Of a stretch of 64,000 nucleotides of DNA, positions 11,855 through 23,092 are shown piece by piece. This DNA is from Pelobates cultripes. Taxonomy: Eukaryota > Chordata > Amphibia > Anura > Pelobatidae. The notes under the pieces were generated by a model. That model made no database searches and was not told the origin of the DNA. It saw only the letters and a program-made list of their open reading frames with translations. The stretch spans positions 198,788,101 to 198,852,100 of the forward strand of contig OW240912.1 in NCBI GenBank assembly GCA_933207985.1, written 5' to 3'. Made by a program: the position numbers and the translations under genes. Within the stretch, counting starts at the first letter, position 1, and each line of letters starts with the position of its first letter.

Positions 11855-11868
11855 CGTATAGACCTGTT
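11855..11868. repeat. Target site duplication of L1 copy D, right copy
   Basis: Second copy of CGTATAGACCTGTT; copy C coding sequence resumes here. Confidence 0.9.
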
Positions 11869-12460
11869 CTTGATATCCCCCAGTTTGGAACCAACGCTCA
11901 CATCCACCTCCATAGTCTCCATCACATAGTCAAACCATGTGGACATTACGCTACAACTCACATTACCAGATTTGCACAGAACATGGTCATGGCGCCTCAA
12001 CTTCACTATAATACATAACGAGAGTCCATTTCCCAAGCTATGTCTGAATATTTCAGTCTAAACAAAGACTCACTTACCTCTAAAGGCTCCCTATGGGCGG
12101 CACATAAAACAGTCCTCAGGGGCACAATAATCAGCATAGCCTCCAAGATAAAAAAAACAACGCCTAGCGCACCTTGAACACACTCTCACAGAACTATGCA
12201 CCCTGGAGACTAAGCTTAAAATGAATCCCACCCCAGAATAAAACCCCCATTTTCTCAATGCAAAAATATGATAAAAGGTTTCATGCCTAGGGAAGATCGG
12301 ACCAAAAACACATGGACAAAATCAACTCCCCTGACGGCAACACACATGACCTACCAGATCGAATAGCCACTATCTTCCAAAAATAATTCATAACCCTCAA
12401 TGGCTACAGCCCACACATTCACCTCAAACCGGGAAGAGTCGCGTCGCAAATAGATACATA
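11855..12460 (+). pseudogene. L1 ORF2 endonuclease end and linker (copy C, continued)
   Basis: Directly after the second copy of the 14-bp duplication the S-R-I-D-L-F motif resumes and runs into an S-N-H-V-D-I motif (the catalytic S-D-H with Asp changed to Asn) and the basic linker. A TAG stop precedes that motif and further stops follow. The piece ends at the TA where the Tc1-like transposon inserted. Confidence 0.65.
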
Positions 12461-12672
12461 CAGTCAGGTCAATAAATAATGGGACATCGACACAATTCTA
12501 ATCTTTTTGGCTCTATACACCACCACAATGGATTTGAAATGAAATTAACAAGATGTGCAGACTTTCATCTTTAATTTGAGGGTATATACATCCAAATCAG
12601 GTGAACGGTGTAGGAATTACAACAGTTTGTATATGTGCCTTCCACTTTTTAAGTAACCAAAAGTAATGGTAC
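12461..12672 (+). repeat. Left inverted repeat of Tc1-like element 1
   Basis: About 212 bp pairing imperfectly with 13879-14094. The outermost CAGTCAGGTC and an inner block around AAAAGTAATGG are the best matching parts, fitting two transposase-binding direct repeats per end. Confidence 0.85.
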
Positions 12673-12809
12673 AATTGGCTGCTCAGCTGTTCCATGGCCA
12701 GGTGTGTGTTATTCCCTAATTATCCCATTTACAAGGAGCAGATAAAAGGTCCAGAGTTCATTTCAAGTGTGCTATTTGCATTTGGAATCTGTTGCTGTCA
12801 ACTCTCAAT

Positions 12810-13845
12810 ATGAGATCCAAAGAGCTGTCACTATCAGTAAAGCAAGCCATCATTAGGCTGAAAAAACAAAACAAACCCATCAGAGAGATAGCAAAAACAT
12901 TAGGTGTGGCCAAATCAACTGTTTGGAACATCCTTAAAAAGAAAGAACACACCGGTGATCTCAGCAACACCAAAAGACCCAGACGACCACGGAAAACAAC
13001 TGTGGTGGATGACCGAAGAATTCTTTCCCTGGTGAAGAAAACACCCTTCAACAGTTGGCCAGATCAAGAACACTCTCCAGGAGGTAGGTGTACGTGTGTC
13101 AAAGTCAACAATCAAGAGAAGACTTCACCAGAGTGAATACAGAGGGTTCACCACAAGATGTAAACCATTGGTGAGCCTCAAAAACAGGAAGGCCAGATTA
13201 GAGTTTGCCAAACAACATCTAAAAAAGCCTTCACAGTTCTGGAACAACATCCTATGGACAGATGAGACCAAGATCAACTTGTACCAGAGTGATGGCAAGA
13301 GAAGAGTATGGAGAAGGAAAGGAACTGCTCATGATCTAAAGCATACCACCTCATCAGTGAAGCATGGTGGTGGTAGTGTCATGGCGTGGGCATGTATGGC
13401 TGCCAATGGAACTGGTTCTCTTATATTTATTGACGATGTGACTGCTGACAAAAGCAGCAAGATGAATTCTGAAGTGTTTCGGGCAATATTATCTGCTCAT
13501 ATTCAGCCAAATGCTTCAGAACTCATTGGACGGTGCTTCACAGTGCAGATGGACAATGACCCGAAGCATACTGCAAAAGCAACCAAAGAGTTTTTTAAGG
13601 GAAAGAAGTGGAATGTTATGCAATAGCCAAGTCAATCACATGACCCGAATCCGATTGAGCATGCATTTCACTTGATGAAGACAAAACTGAAGGGAAAATG
13701 CCCCAAGAACAAGCAGGAACTGAAGACAGTTGCAGTAGAGGCCTGGCAGAGCATCATCAGGGATGAAACCCAGGGTCTGTTGATGTCTATGCGTTCCAGA
13801 CTTCAGGCTGTAATTGACTGCAAAGGATTTGCAACCATGTATTAA
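12810..13845 (+). pseudogene. Tc1-like transposase (broken)
   Basis: The ATG at 12810 opens a paired-type helix-turn-helix DNA-binding region (E-L-S-L-S-V-K-Q-A-I-I, K-S-T-V-W-N-I) followed by a basic linker. The frame shifts near 13055. The catalytic core then shows L-W-T-D-E-T-K (first Asp), M-D-N-D-P-K-H-T (second Asp) and N-P-I-E-H (third residue Glu), a DD34E triad. A TAG at 13624-13626 interrupts just before the last block. The full length of about 345 codons is normal for Tc1. All three catalytic residues remain; only the shift and the stop disable it. Confidence 0.88.
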
Positions 13846-13878
13846 AAAGTGAAAGTTTGATTTATGACTGTTAATCTG

Positions 13879-14094
13879 TCCCATTACTTTTGGTCCCTTA
13901 AAAAGTAGGAGGCACATATACAAACTGTTGTAATTCCTACACCGTTCACCTGATGTGGATGTAAATACCCTCAAATTAAAGCTGAAAGTCTGCAGTTAAA
14001 GCTTGTTTGTTTCATTTCAAACCTATTGTGTTGGTGTATAGAGCCAAAAAAGATTAGAGTTGTGTCGATGTCCCAATATTTATGGACCTGACTG
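13879..14094 (-). repeat. Right inverted repeat of Tc1-like element 1
   Basis: Reverse complement of the left repeat with scattered mismatches and small indels; followed by the TA duplicate at 14095-14096. Confidence 0.85.
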
Positions 14095-14096
14095 TA

Positions 14097-16310
14097 TCTG
14101 GATTCGATTAACCTGCCCTCTATCACCCCCTCTAACACCAAACACGCCAAAAGAAATAGCCAACACATTCTAAACCCTGAAACCAAATAAATGCCCAGGA
14201 CTGGACGGGTTCTCAGGCCTTTACTATAAAACATTTGCTCCCCTATTGATCCCACACCTATGCAACCTCTTTAATTCCCTACTAAAGGGCGATGCGCTAC
14301 CTCCAGATATGTTACAGACGAACATTTGCCTTCTCCCTAAACCGGACAAGATCCTTCATGGAACCAGGACATTATCGCCCCATCTCACTGTTAAATCAAG
14401 ATATTCACCAAACTCATGGCAGGACGACTTAATCCCTTTCAGATCCCCGCTGTAATCCTATACATTGATGCAGAGAAGGCCTTTGATAGATTGCTATGGC
14501 CCTTCCTCTTTGCCACCCTCCACAAATTTGGCATCCCACGCCCTTTCATAGTGGCATTACAATCACTATATTCCTCCCCCACAGCCAACCTACTCCTCCC
14601 CTCATCGCAGCCCCTCTCCTTCATCCTAAACGCCACCTAACAAGGCTGCCCCCTCTCATCGATCTTATTTGCTCTATCCCTTGAACCACTACTATAAATA
14701 CTTCGCACACAGGTAGACGTCAAAGGAATTTCCACCAGGGGTGAGGAATACAAGATAGCCACGTATGCGGATGACCTGTTGCTAACAATAACAGACCCCA
14801 CGAACTCCATGACCCCACTTCTAGCGGCCCTATGGGACTATGCCAATGTCTCCGGATATAAATTAAAAGTTGACAAGACAGAAGCCCTCCCCATACAGGT
14901 TCAACCACAAACCCTCATAGACCTATCCCAAACATATAACTGTAATTATATTCCGCTACTGCACAAAGCCCACCAAGACTTAAACACGTGGAATAGTATG
15001 CCCATCTCTTGGCTAGGACGCTTAGCATCCGTAAAAATGAACCTCCTGCCAAGGTTCCTATATCTTTTCCAGGCCCTCCCTGTGCCGATTTCGCCGCAGG
15101 ATTTCAAAACACTTATTGACAAATTCATATGGACCAAAAAAAGAGCCAGGATCAAACTTCACCCATTACTTTAACACGGCACAGTTGGCACAGACACAGA
15201 ATCTATACGCACCATATGGCATTAAACAATGGGTAGACATAGAACATACTGGGACTTTCCATCCCTGTATATATGGCTCCCACAACACGCGAGGGCCCAG
15301 CTACCACCTACCTCCGCAGCAATCCTCACATCCCTAAAGATTTGGGATAAAACGGCAATAAAATGCAAACTCATTTGCAACCCATCACCCCTGACACCCA
15401 TACTTCGGAACACGGACTTTACCCCTGGTATGCACCCCAAAGACTTTGCACATTTTGAGGACAATGACTTAGTCCGGTTTTACCAACTCTACACCAACCA
15501 AGGTTTTATACTTTTCGCAGACCTTCCGCAGAATACACCATTCACCACTTTTGATTTTTTTTTGCTGTAAACAAATCAGAAGTTTCCTGACCTCACCCAA
15601 CAATAAACAAACAGGGACTACCCCCCTTACACTCTTTGAGAGTGCCTGCATCCAGAGACCTGTCCAGAGGGGACAAGTATTCACAATCTACACCCTTATC
15701 ACCCAACACATGGAAGACGGGTCACTGGCATACAAGTCGGCTTGGTAAAGGGACTTGGGACCTATTGGGGACCCCAAAGAATGGGATGACATTTGGGACT
15801 CTATCGCCTCGATTTCTTTATGCGTAAACCATAAAGAACAGGCATACAAAATGCTAATGCAGTGGTACCTTACTCCGCTTCGGCTCAAACAGATGGGTAG
15901 GACCGACTCAGGCAGGTGCTGGAAGGGTTGTGAGGAAAAGGGCACCTTTATTCACCTTTGGTGTGAGCGAATTACAACGCTGTGGCGCGACGTCGCACAA
16001 CTAACCTCTGAAATCCTACATACTGACATTCTACTAGATCAGTGGATCTGGCTTCTGTCCAAGCCCCGCGGGGACACACCGAGACCTCCAAACAAACTCA
16101 TTGCTAAAATCGCACTAGCCGCTAGGAGAACCACAGCAGCAAAATGGGATAGCCCAGATATCCCTCCATTGGTCACGCTGAAGCAAAAGATAAATGAGAT
16201 TAGGGAAATGGACATCCTTTCTGCACTCATCCACGATAAAACTAAAACTTTCCACAAAATCTGGGATCTCAGGCTCTTCGAATTCCCCCTCCCCACATGA
16301 AAGGATTACT
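14097..16310 (+). pseudogene. L1 ORF2 reverse transcriptase and C-terminal domain (copy C, continued)
   Basis: Reverse transcriptase motifs appear in order but across shifted frames: K-C-P-G-L-D-G near 14190, L-L-P-K-P-D-K near 14335, D-A-E-K-A-F-D-R at 14467 (first catalytic Asp), Q-G-C-P-L-S near 14641 and Y-A-D-D-L-L near 14764 (catalytic Asp pair). The C-terminal region (15755-16300) has Q-W-Y-L-T-P and a Cys-His knuckle with altered residues. Many stops and a T-rich indel near 15550 show long decay. Confidence 0.75.
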
Positions 16311-17087
16311 ACAGTGCACGGCAAGGCCACTGAGGAATACAAACCTCTTACCCCCTCTTCTCTAAACCATTCTGATATTTCACCACGTACCCTCGACACC
16401 CTCTGCTATCCCCCCATTAATCTTTACATACTCCCCAAATGTTCCAAGTGATGCACCCACCACACCTTATGGCCGTAAACTCCTCCACGACATGGTTGAA
16501 GGCCCAGTACGCACCTCATATGCCACGCAAACACCTGGCCACCCCCTGGGCTTGCACAGAAAGACCTACAAGGAGGAATCAGAACGAGATAAACCCTATT
16601 CTCCTATCTCCCCCTCACACCACAGCGACGAACAACAATGTACACACAGAGGCACCACAGACTATAGTGATGCCATCACAATAGCTACAGATTTAAACAC
16701 CAGGGCCACAAAGGGTTATGAATCCTATAACTTACCGGTAATGATTGACCCCTGTACAAGAATAGCTGATGAAAGTCAAAGTGGTATACGAGTTTCCCCA
16801 TTGTGCCGTCTTCTTTCTGTATTCCCTCCCCACCTATTATAGACCTTAAAAAAGGAAGACAACCTCACTAATGTAGTAATTTAACCAACATGTACATAGG
16901 TTAAAATATGTTGAAACCACTAATGAAACTCCTGTATACTTGTACAATCTGTATAAATGTCACAATAAAAAGACGTATTTTATGCGATGTATGTGTTATA
17001 CACTTTTACCCCTGATTCTTCTTTCTCTACCCCTCCCCCATAAAACAAAATCTTCGAAATAAAGAATAAAAAAATAAAAAAATTTAA
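16311..17087 (+). other. L1 copy C 3' UTR and A-rich tail
   Basis: Non-coding C/A-rich sequence after the ORF2 stop, ending in AAATAAAGAATAAAAAAATAAA near 17056-17080. Open frames at 16439-16842 show no domain and are not believed. Confidence 0.6.
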
Positions 17088-17829
17088 AACAGAGATCAAC
17101 CCCGATGTAGTGTGTCTATTTAGGTGATTTCCACTGATATATGTCAGGTTACATAAAGTAAGATGTAAGAAAAAGAACTATGTAAAGATGATAGGATGAC
17201 CCTGGTGCTGTAACCAGTTCTGTGGCAATCTATTCTTGATACAAAATGATAATCTGACAAAAACTGAGGGTGCCAATGGCCCAACTTCTCACTGAAGTTA
17301 CGCTTTTTCATAAGCAATATCAGGTTGTCCAATGTCAATAAATGGTTTGAAACAGAACCGGATTCTGTTACCATAACCACTACTACAGGGTATAGTGGTG
17401 GTTATGGAAGCACAGACATCTAGTAGACTTTTTACCTGGCCTTTGTTGACTTTTCTAAAGAAGGTACCATAGAGTAAATAGTAATAACATCAAATGATTA
17501 ACAAAATGAGGCACATAATAAGTAATAATAACACTATATTTAGCCAGAGGTTTTGTGTTATTACAATAACAAGATGTTACCGATTTGCTTTAAGAGTTTC
17601 AGTGATCTAAACTTATAAATAATTACTGCTATGTTTACTGAATGCAGTGATACCTACTTCCATGATTACCTTCTTATTCTTTCTCAGNNNNNNNNNNNNN
17701 NNNNNNNNNNNNNNNNNNNNNNNNNNNNNNNNNNNNNNNNNNNNNNNNNNNNNNNNNNNNNNNNNNNNNNNNNNNNNNNNNNNNNNNAAAATCATGACTT
17801 TACGTCATGTTAATAGTAAAATCTGGGAA
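17088..17829. other. Unannotated stretch with 100-base gap
   Basis: AT-rich sequence between the L1 tail and the DIRS element. No ORF or element recognised. If the Gypsy element to the right of DIRS once extended leftward, its gag should lie here, but the 42 bases after the gap do not look like gag. Confidence 0.4.
17688..17787. other. Assembly gap (100 N)
   Basis: One hundred N, close to the left end of the DIRS element, so element edge context on that side is uncertain. Confidence 0.99.
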
Positions 17830-17861
17830 TTTTATTAAAGACACGGAGGCTCCTATTATGC
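17830..17861 (+). repeat. DIRS inverted terminal repeat, left
   Basis: Begins TTTTATTAAAGACACGGAGG and is the exact reverse complement of 23093-23124 over 32 bases. Confidence 0.95.
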
Positions 17862-19430
17862 TATTTTAAAGCTGAGCAACCACCAAACTGGAAATATGTT
17901 GCACCGAAAGTAGAAATTACGAAACGTAGACTCATTCGACCAATCAGCTGCTCGTAAGATGTCTTCCAATCTACAACCTATCATGGAAGCTTTAGAAGCC
18001 ATTGCCCCGCGAATGGAGTGTGGGGAGAAAATTGAAGTGTCTATGCCTGCCACGGATAATAACCATTTGATCCAACGAGCTAAAGTAGGAGTAGATACTG
18101 GTAGGTGCGGTACTCTGAACGAGATGAATAATGGATGAGTTTGATCAGAACGGAGCGAGCTCGTGCGGCGCTCGTATTCCTTAAGGCATAACACTGGGCA
18201 CAGATTAGGGTTGTCTGGAAACGACGGGTAGAAGACCTCCTTAGTTGCAGACTTTGTCCTTCGTGAAATATTGAAGGAAACTCCGTTCGGAACAAAAGCG
18301 CGTGCTTGCCAATCCAATGCTCTGACATCAGCAACCCGTTTACATGAAAGTAAACAAAACATCATCAACAGTTTGGTTGATAATTGTTTAAGAGAAAGCT
18401 CATGATTCAAAGGCCAAGACTCGAGAAAACGAAAAATCACATTGACATCCCAGAAGGAAGAATACCGAGCCTGCGGGGGTCGAGCAAACCGGATGCCTTT
18501 GAGCAAACGACAGATGAGGGTATGTTTACCTATTGGAGTACCATCCAATCCCCTATGCCTCGCTGATATCGCTGACCTGTATAGATTTATAGTCCGAAAG
18601 GCTTTACCTTCTTCAAAGAGTAGAGTCAGGAATTGTAAGATTATTTTCACAGGAGCTGATATGGGATCCACTGATTGTCCCACGCACCAATCAGTCCACT
18701 TCCTCCAAGCCGACCCGTAGGAACGTCTGGTACCTGGTGCCCAAGACTCTGCCAAGAGACTGAGTGTTGTCTGCGAAACATCCTCGAGACTCCATGTTCC
18801 CCTGAAAGGAACCATGCCATCAGGCGAAGTAGACCCTGGTCGATCAACTCGTGACTCATTCCCTCTGGATTGGTCAGGAGGTAGGGTATGTCCGGCAAGA
18901 GTCGTGGGGAATCTATCGACATTTCTAATAACTGTGGGAAACAGGGTTGTGACCTCCATAACGGGGTTATCCGCACTAGAGTCCCCTGGGAATATCGAAG
19001 GTATGCAAGGGTCCGAGAGATGAGGCTGAACGGTGGAAAAGCGTAATTCTTGCCCTTGGACCAGTCTTGTAAGAATGCGTCTGTCGCCAGCGCATCTGGG
19101 TCCGGTCTCCAACTGAAGAACCGAGGAAGTTGGGTGTTCAGCCGAGACGCGAAGAGATCTATGTTGAGAGGTCCCCAAAGTCGAGAGAGACGTTGGAAGA
19201 TCATTGGGTGGAGATGCCAATCCCCTGTGTCTCGAAGATATCGAGAATTCCAATCCGCTAGTGCATTGTCCCGTCCTGGGATATATTCCGCTATTACCGA
19301 AATGTTGTGTTTTAGACAAAAATGCCAAAAATCTCGAGCCATCAGTGCCAGAACTTTCGATTTCGTTCCTCCTAGGTGGTTGATATAACGCACCGCCGAA
19401 ACGTTGTCCATCTTGATTAGGATAGAGCAT
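17856..19430 (-). CDS. DIRS tyrosine recombinase
   Basis: A 524-codon frame overlapping the end of RT/RNase H. The recombinase proper begins near residue 215 with the core-binding fold (A-E-S-W-A-P-G-T-R-R-S-Y-G-S-A-W). The catalytic domain shows K-R-V-A-D-V-R-A-L (first Arg), S-P-H-S-I-R-G-A (H-x-x-R) and N-F-Y-F-R (nucleophilic Tyr) close to the C terminus. It would join the circular DNA copy to target DNA through a covalent phosphotyrosine. No stop interrupts it, so this ORF may be intact. The first 200 residues overlap another frame and probably are not all translated. Confidence 0.9.
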   Translation of the reverse strand: MLYPNQDGQRFGGALYQPPRRNEIESSGTDGSRFLAFLSKTQHFGNSGIYPRTGQCTSGLEFSISSRHRGLASPPNDLPTSLSTLGTSQHRSLRVSAEHPTSSVLQLETGPRCAGDRRILTRLVQGQELRFSTVQPHLSDPCIPSIFPGDSSADNPVMEVTTLFPTVIRNVDRFPTTLAGHTLPPDQSRGNESRVDRPGSTSPDGMVPFRGTWSLEDVSQTTLSLLAESWAPGTRRSYGSAWRKWTDWCVGQSVDPISAPVKIILQFLTLLFEEGKAFRTINLYRSAISARHRGLDGTPIGKHTLICRLLKGIRFARPPQARYSSFWDVNVIFRFLESWPLNHELSLKQLSTKLLMMFCLLSCKRVADVRALDWQARAFVPNGVSFNISRRTKSATKEVFYPSFPDNPNLCPVLCLKEYERRTSSLRSDQTHPLFISFRVPHLPVSTPTLARWIKWLLSVAGIDTSIFSPHSIRGAMASKASMIGCRLEDILRAADWSNESTFRNFYFRCNIFPVWWLLSFKIA

Positions 19431-20896
19431 GAGATGCCTGTGGGGGTCATGCTGCTAATGGCAAAGGATGCCGCTAACAGTTCTAGGCAGTTGATGTGTA
19501 ACAACGTTTCTTCGTTGGACCATCTGCCACCGGTGGAAACTGAGCCACACTGCGCGCCCCAGCCGTGTAAGCTGGCGTCTGACTCTATGACCAGATCTGG
19601 CGTAGACCCGAATATCGCCCGTCCGTTCCACGCCTCCATGTGGGCTAGCCACCATGTCAACTCCTCTCTGGAATCTTCGTCCAGTGTAACACAGGTTTCG
19701 TACGAGTGTCCGGAGTGCAGATATGAGGCCTTGAGCCTTTGTAGGGCACGATAATGTAACGGGCCCCGGAAGATTGCTTGTATGGACGATGCCCTATGAT
19801 CCTCGCAAGTTGTCTGAGGGAAATGGTCGTACGAATCATAAGTCGTCTGATCTCTTTCTTGATCGAAATCATTTTGTCTTTGGGTAGGCACAACCTCTGC
19901 TGTACAGAGTCCACTTGAAATCCCAGAAATTCCATGCATCTGGAGGGTTGAAGGACAGATTTCTCCCAATTCACCAAGAATCCTAAGTTCTGGAGAAGGT
20001 GTGTTGTCCAAGACAAATGAACCCGTAATTGGGATTGAGATTGAGACAGGAGAAGGATATCGTCCAGGTAAATTATTAACTTGACCCCTCGTGTGCGCAG
20101 GAAGGCAATCACCGGCTTTAGTACCTTTGTGAAGCACCATGGAGCAGAGGACAGACCAAACGGTAGACATACAAACCTCCACTTCGTTCCTTGCCACTGA
20201 AACTGCAGTAGGTTTTGGTGCGCTTCCGCGACAGGGATTGTCAGGTAAGCATCCCGTAAATCTATCTTGACCATCCAATCTGATGGTAGTAGGATGTCCA
20301 AGGCAATGAATACCCTCCATTTTGAAATGGTGATATTGGACAAACGCATTTAGGGGTCGGAGATTTATTACTGGGCGTACTCCACCCCCTTTCTTTGGAA
20401 CCAGAAACAGGTTGCTTACAAACCCTTCTGTGTCCCATGGGATTTGTTGAATAGCGTGTTTTGACGCCAAATCTGCAATCTCTGCCGAGATCATCTTCTG
20501 GTGGTCGCTGGCCATGTTTAGTTCTCGAGGGAACTGCACCTGAGTAGGGTAAGAGACTAGCTCCATCAGGTACCCCTGTACTGTATTTAATACCCAAACA
20601 TCTGCGGTTAGAAGTTTCCAAGCATGGTGAAACAATGCCAATCTGCCCCCCACTTTTATATGGGAAAAATGGAGATACTCGGTACTCACCATAAGGTCGT
20701 CTGACTGAGACAGACCCCCGCGGTCCGCGGGAGTTCCAGGGGCGTCCACGAGATGGGAAGAACGGGGTATAAGTTCGTTCTGGTACCGGTCTCTGGGTAT
20801 TAAAGGAGCCTCTGCCGGCTCTAAATGAGCCACGGAATCCACGGCCGGATAGACGGCTCCTAACTCTACCGGCCCATCCAAAAACCCGAGGTGCAA
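18647..20896 (-). pseudogene. DIRS reverse transcriptase and RNase H (RT frame-shifted)
   Basis: The 749-codon frame begins with the RT fingers (L-F-L-V-P-K-K-G-G-G-V-R-P-V-I-N-L-R) and ends with RNase H: I-E-S-D-A-S-L-H-G-W-G-A (Asp), H-I-N-C-L-E-L-L-A (Glu) and K-M-D-N-V-S-A (Asp), then the thumb-like tail with D-L-F-A-S-R. The palm is missing from this frame and lies in another, 20349-19657, with D-L-R-D-A-Y-L (first Asp), L-P-F-G-L-S-S-A-P and I-I-Y-L-D-D-I-L (catalytic pair). Two small indels, near 20340 and 19800, therefore displaced the palm and restored the frame afterwards. All catalytic residues persist. Confidence 0.88.
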
Positions 20897-22139
20897 ATAC
20901 TCTTTTTAGAGAAGTCTGAGCTTTGTCAATTGCTGTAAATGTTTTAACGTACAGCCCAAGATCCTTGATAAAGGATTCACCAAAGAGTAAGCCTTTAGCG
21001 GCTGGCCCCGGCTCATTGGTCGCCATACTGACCAGTTTGGGCTCTATTCTCATGAGAATCGCCTTGCGGCGTTCGGTTGCCATGGCTGTATTGGCGTTAC
21101 CCACCATGCAGACTAACCTCTGCAACCAGCCTTTCGCTACTTCGAAATCGAAGTCATTCTCACCAGATTGGGCAGATTCCACTAACTCATAAAGTTTGGT
21201 GATGGGCCCCAGAGTGTCCAGGAACTTGTCCTGGCAGTTCCGAAGGGAGAAATCCAAACCTTTCCTAGGTTTCCAACCCGACTTATTCAAAAATTGGACC
21301 AATTGGGGATCCACGTCAGGGGTTTTTCCCACTGAGTCTGGAAGGAAAGGCCGCGGGCATTCCGCCCGTAGCTTGTTACGTCCTTCCTTAGATAAAGGTT
21401 TTCTTACTCTTAGCGCGAGGTACCTCGCAATGTGCTCAGGCGGCTCCCATTCCGCTGAGCGAGGGTGACGGAGGTTATCTGGGTCAAACAACGGGTTACC
21501 CAGAGGGTCCCGCAAATCGTCGCCCTCGCCCGATACGGCAGGCTCAGTGCCCTGAGCCGTAGCCTTCTGGGTCGCAGTGTGAAATTTCACCTCGGACCCT
21601 GAATCGGAATATTCCGCACTATAATGGTCCATGCATAACTCATCATACTCCTCCTCCAAACTCCGGTCCGAATCGGACGAGTCCTCTTGGGCACGTGCCC
21701 ACTTCCAAGATCTGGCCGATTTTGCCCGGCCAGGGGCTCTATTGCGCGGTGGTATCGCGCCATCCTTGACAGCCTGAGGCGTGTCAGTCATTGCAGGCTG
21801 AACCTGCAGTTCTGGAGGGGAGGCAATATGTTTGCTTTTCGTCAAGGCTTTACGTCCCGGTTGTACCACATTAGTGGATCCAGGATTTAGTGTGCTCTGA
21901 GGGCCACAACTCTGAGACTGTATCAGCGCTTTGGTTACCGATTGTGTGATAGAGGATGACATGACCCCCATCGCGGAGGCTAACGCCTTGTTGATGGATT
22001 GTGCCATGGTAGAATCGAGGAGGGATTGAAATTCCTCCGATGCCATGAGGCTGGCGTCATCCTTACATGCCCTGTCTGAGGGGGAAACCCCTGGTGTAGG
22101 ACACACAGACCCTGCAGGTCTTTCATTCTGATCTTGCAT
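20262..22139 (-). CDS. DIRS gag-like protein
   Basis: A 625-codon frame opening at 22139. The first part is Ser/Thr/Gln-rich, followed by an acidic stretch (D-S-S-D-S-D-R-S-L-E-E-E-Y), a block with P-L-F-D-P-D-N-L-R-H-P-R-S-A-E-W, and an Arg/Gly/Ser-rich region (R-G-F-R-G-S-F-R-A-G-R-G-S) likely to bind nucleic acid. This matches the position and composition of DIRS gag proteins, which lack classic CCHC knuckles. The frame overlaps the RT ORF beyond about 20896; the last 150-200 codons may be read-through in the wrong frame. No internal stop is seen, so it may be intact. Confidence 0.75.
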   Translation of the reverse strand: MQDQNERPAGSVCPTPGVSPSDRACKDDASLMASEEFQSLLDSTMAQSINKALASAMGVMSSSITQSVTKALIQSQSCGPQSTLNPGSTNVVQPGRKALTKSKHIASPPELQVQPAMTDTPQAVKDGAIPPRNRAPGRAKSARSWKWARAQEDSSDSDRSLEEEYDELCMDHYSAEYSDSGSEVKFHTATQKATAQGTEPAVSGEGDDLRDPLGNPLFDPDNLRHPRSAEWEPPEHIARYLALRVRKPLSKEGRNKLRAECPRPFLPDSVGKTPDVDPQLVQFLNKSGWKPRKGLDFSLRNCQDKFLDTLGPITKLYELVESAQSGENDFDFEVAKGWLQRLVCMVGNANTAMATERRKAILMRIEPKLVSMATNEPGPAAKGLLFGESFIKDLGLYVKTFTAIDKAQTSLKRVFAPRVFGWAGRVRSRLSGRGFRGSFRAGRGSFNTQRPVPERTYTPFFPSRGRPWNSRGPRGSVSVRRPYGEYRVSPFFPYKSGGQIGIVSPCLETSNRRCLGIKYSTGVPDGASLLPYSGAVPSRTKHGQRPPEDDLGRDCRFGVKTRYSTNPMGHRRVCKQPVSGSKERGWSTPSNKSPTPKCVCPISPFQNGGYSLPWTSYYHQIGWSR

Positions 22140-23092
22140 TTTAGCAATAATATAAACTCACAGGGGATAAAACACCCAAGTCCACTCAGAGTTAGAATTA
22201 TAGGGCCCAATAAGGTAATGCCACTAGTAGTAGCTAATGGTTAAGAACAGTAACTGAAATGACCTGTAGGGAAAAAATATACTAGCTAAGGCTAAGGACA
22301 AAAAGGGTGTCAGGATAGAGTAATCCTCCACACCAACACTTACAGTTTGACCAGCAAAGACAGCAACACAGTAAATAAGCACAGGATGGGTCTGGGAGTG
22401 CGCCAGGAGGGTAGGAGAAACCGTTATCCACATACAGAATCGGTCCGCAGCAATTTCCCGCCGAAACGTACTTAAAATGGCCGGCGCGAGAAAATTTACA
22501 TAGGCGGCGACATAAACCAAAAAGATGGCCGCCGCGGCACGTACTGCGCATGTGCGGCCGTTAGGAAAAGGGGAAAAACCGGCAAAAGAGCGTTTGCGCA
22601 TGCGCGGACCGGCAGAAAACCGCGGAATAGACCGCGACCAAAACAGAGAGCGGCTAAGGAGAGCAGCTAAGGGCAGCCCTGCTGCACCCACACAAAAACG
22701 GAAACGAGCAGGGTAAAGAGTCTAACACTACTGAAAGGGGGAAAACCTCAGGGTCCCAGAGACCCCTATTAATAGGCAGCACTCCCAGACACCAGTATTA
22801 AATAACCAGTAATAACAGTGAAGTATAAAATAAGCATAAACATACACAATGCTAAAATCTTTTACCCAAATACACATATATGTATGAAAAATCACAGGAG
22901 TAGCAAGAGATGAAGTACTTAACTTGTCTGAGGGAGCAGCAAGAAAGAGGAGGAGTCAAGGAGCACCACACCCATATGGATAATACTGGATGCTGATTGG
23001 TGCCACTGTTACCAAGCTGTTGTTATGTTTTTTTATATGATTCTCTCATACTTCCTTTTCTTGCTGCTGGGAGTATAATAAAGAAAGAGAAT

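Larger units (their letters stand above)
12461..14094 (+). mobile_element. Tc1-like DNA transposon 1
   Basis: A 1634-bp element flanked by the TA duplication (12459-12460 and 14095-14096) in copy C. Ends begin CAGTCAGGTC and close GGACCTGACTG. The inverted repeats are long (about 12461-12672 and 13879-14094), the IR/DR architecture of Tc1-like elements. One transposase gene lies between them. The sequence is well preserved, so it is younger than its L1 host. Confidence 0.93.
6577..17087 (+). mobile_element. L1-like LINE (copy C), host of nested insertions
   Basis: One old L1 on the + strand, broken into three pieces: 6577-7568 (spacer and endonuclease), 11855-12460 (rest of endonuclease and linker) and 14097-17087 (reverse transcriptase, C-terminal domain, 3' UTR). 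The first break is copy D with a 14-bp target duplication; the second is a Tc1-like transposon with a TA duplication. Reading frames resume on the far side of each break. The element ends in A-rich sequence after AATAAAGAATAAA near 17060. ORF1 is not recognised upstream, so the 5' end at 6577 is approximate. Confidence 0.78.

Noticed and set aside
18384..21890. Several + strand frames across the DIRS element
   Set aside because: Antisense shadows of the recombinase, RT and gag frames.
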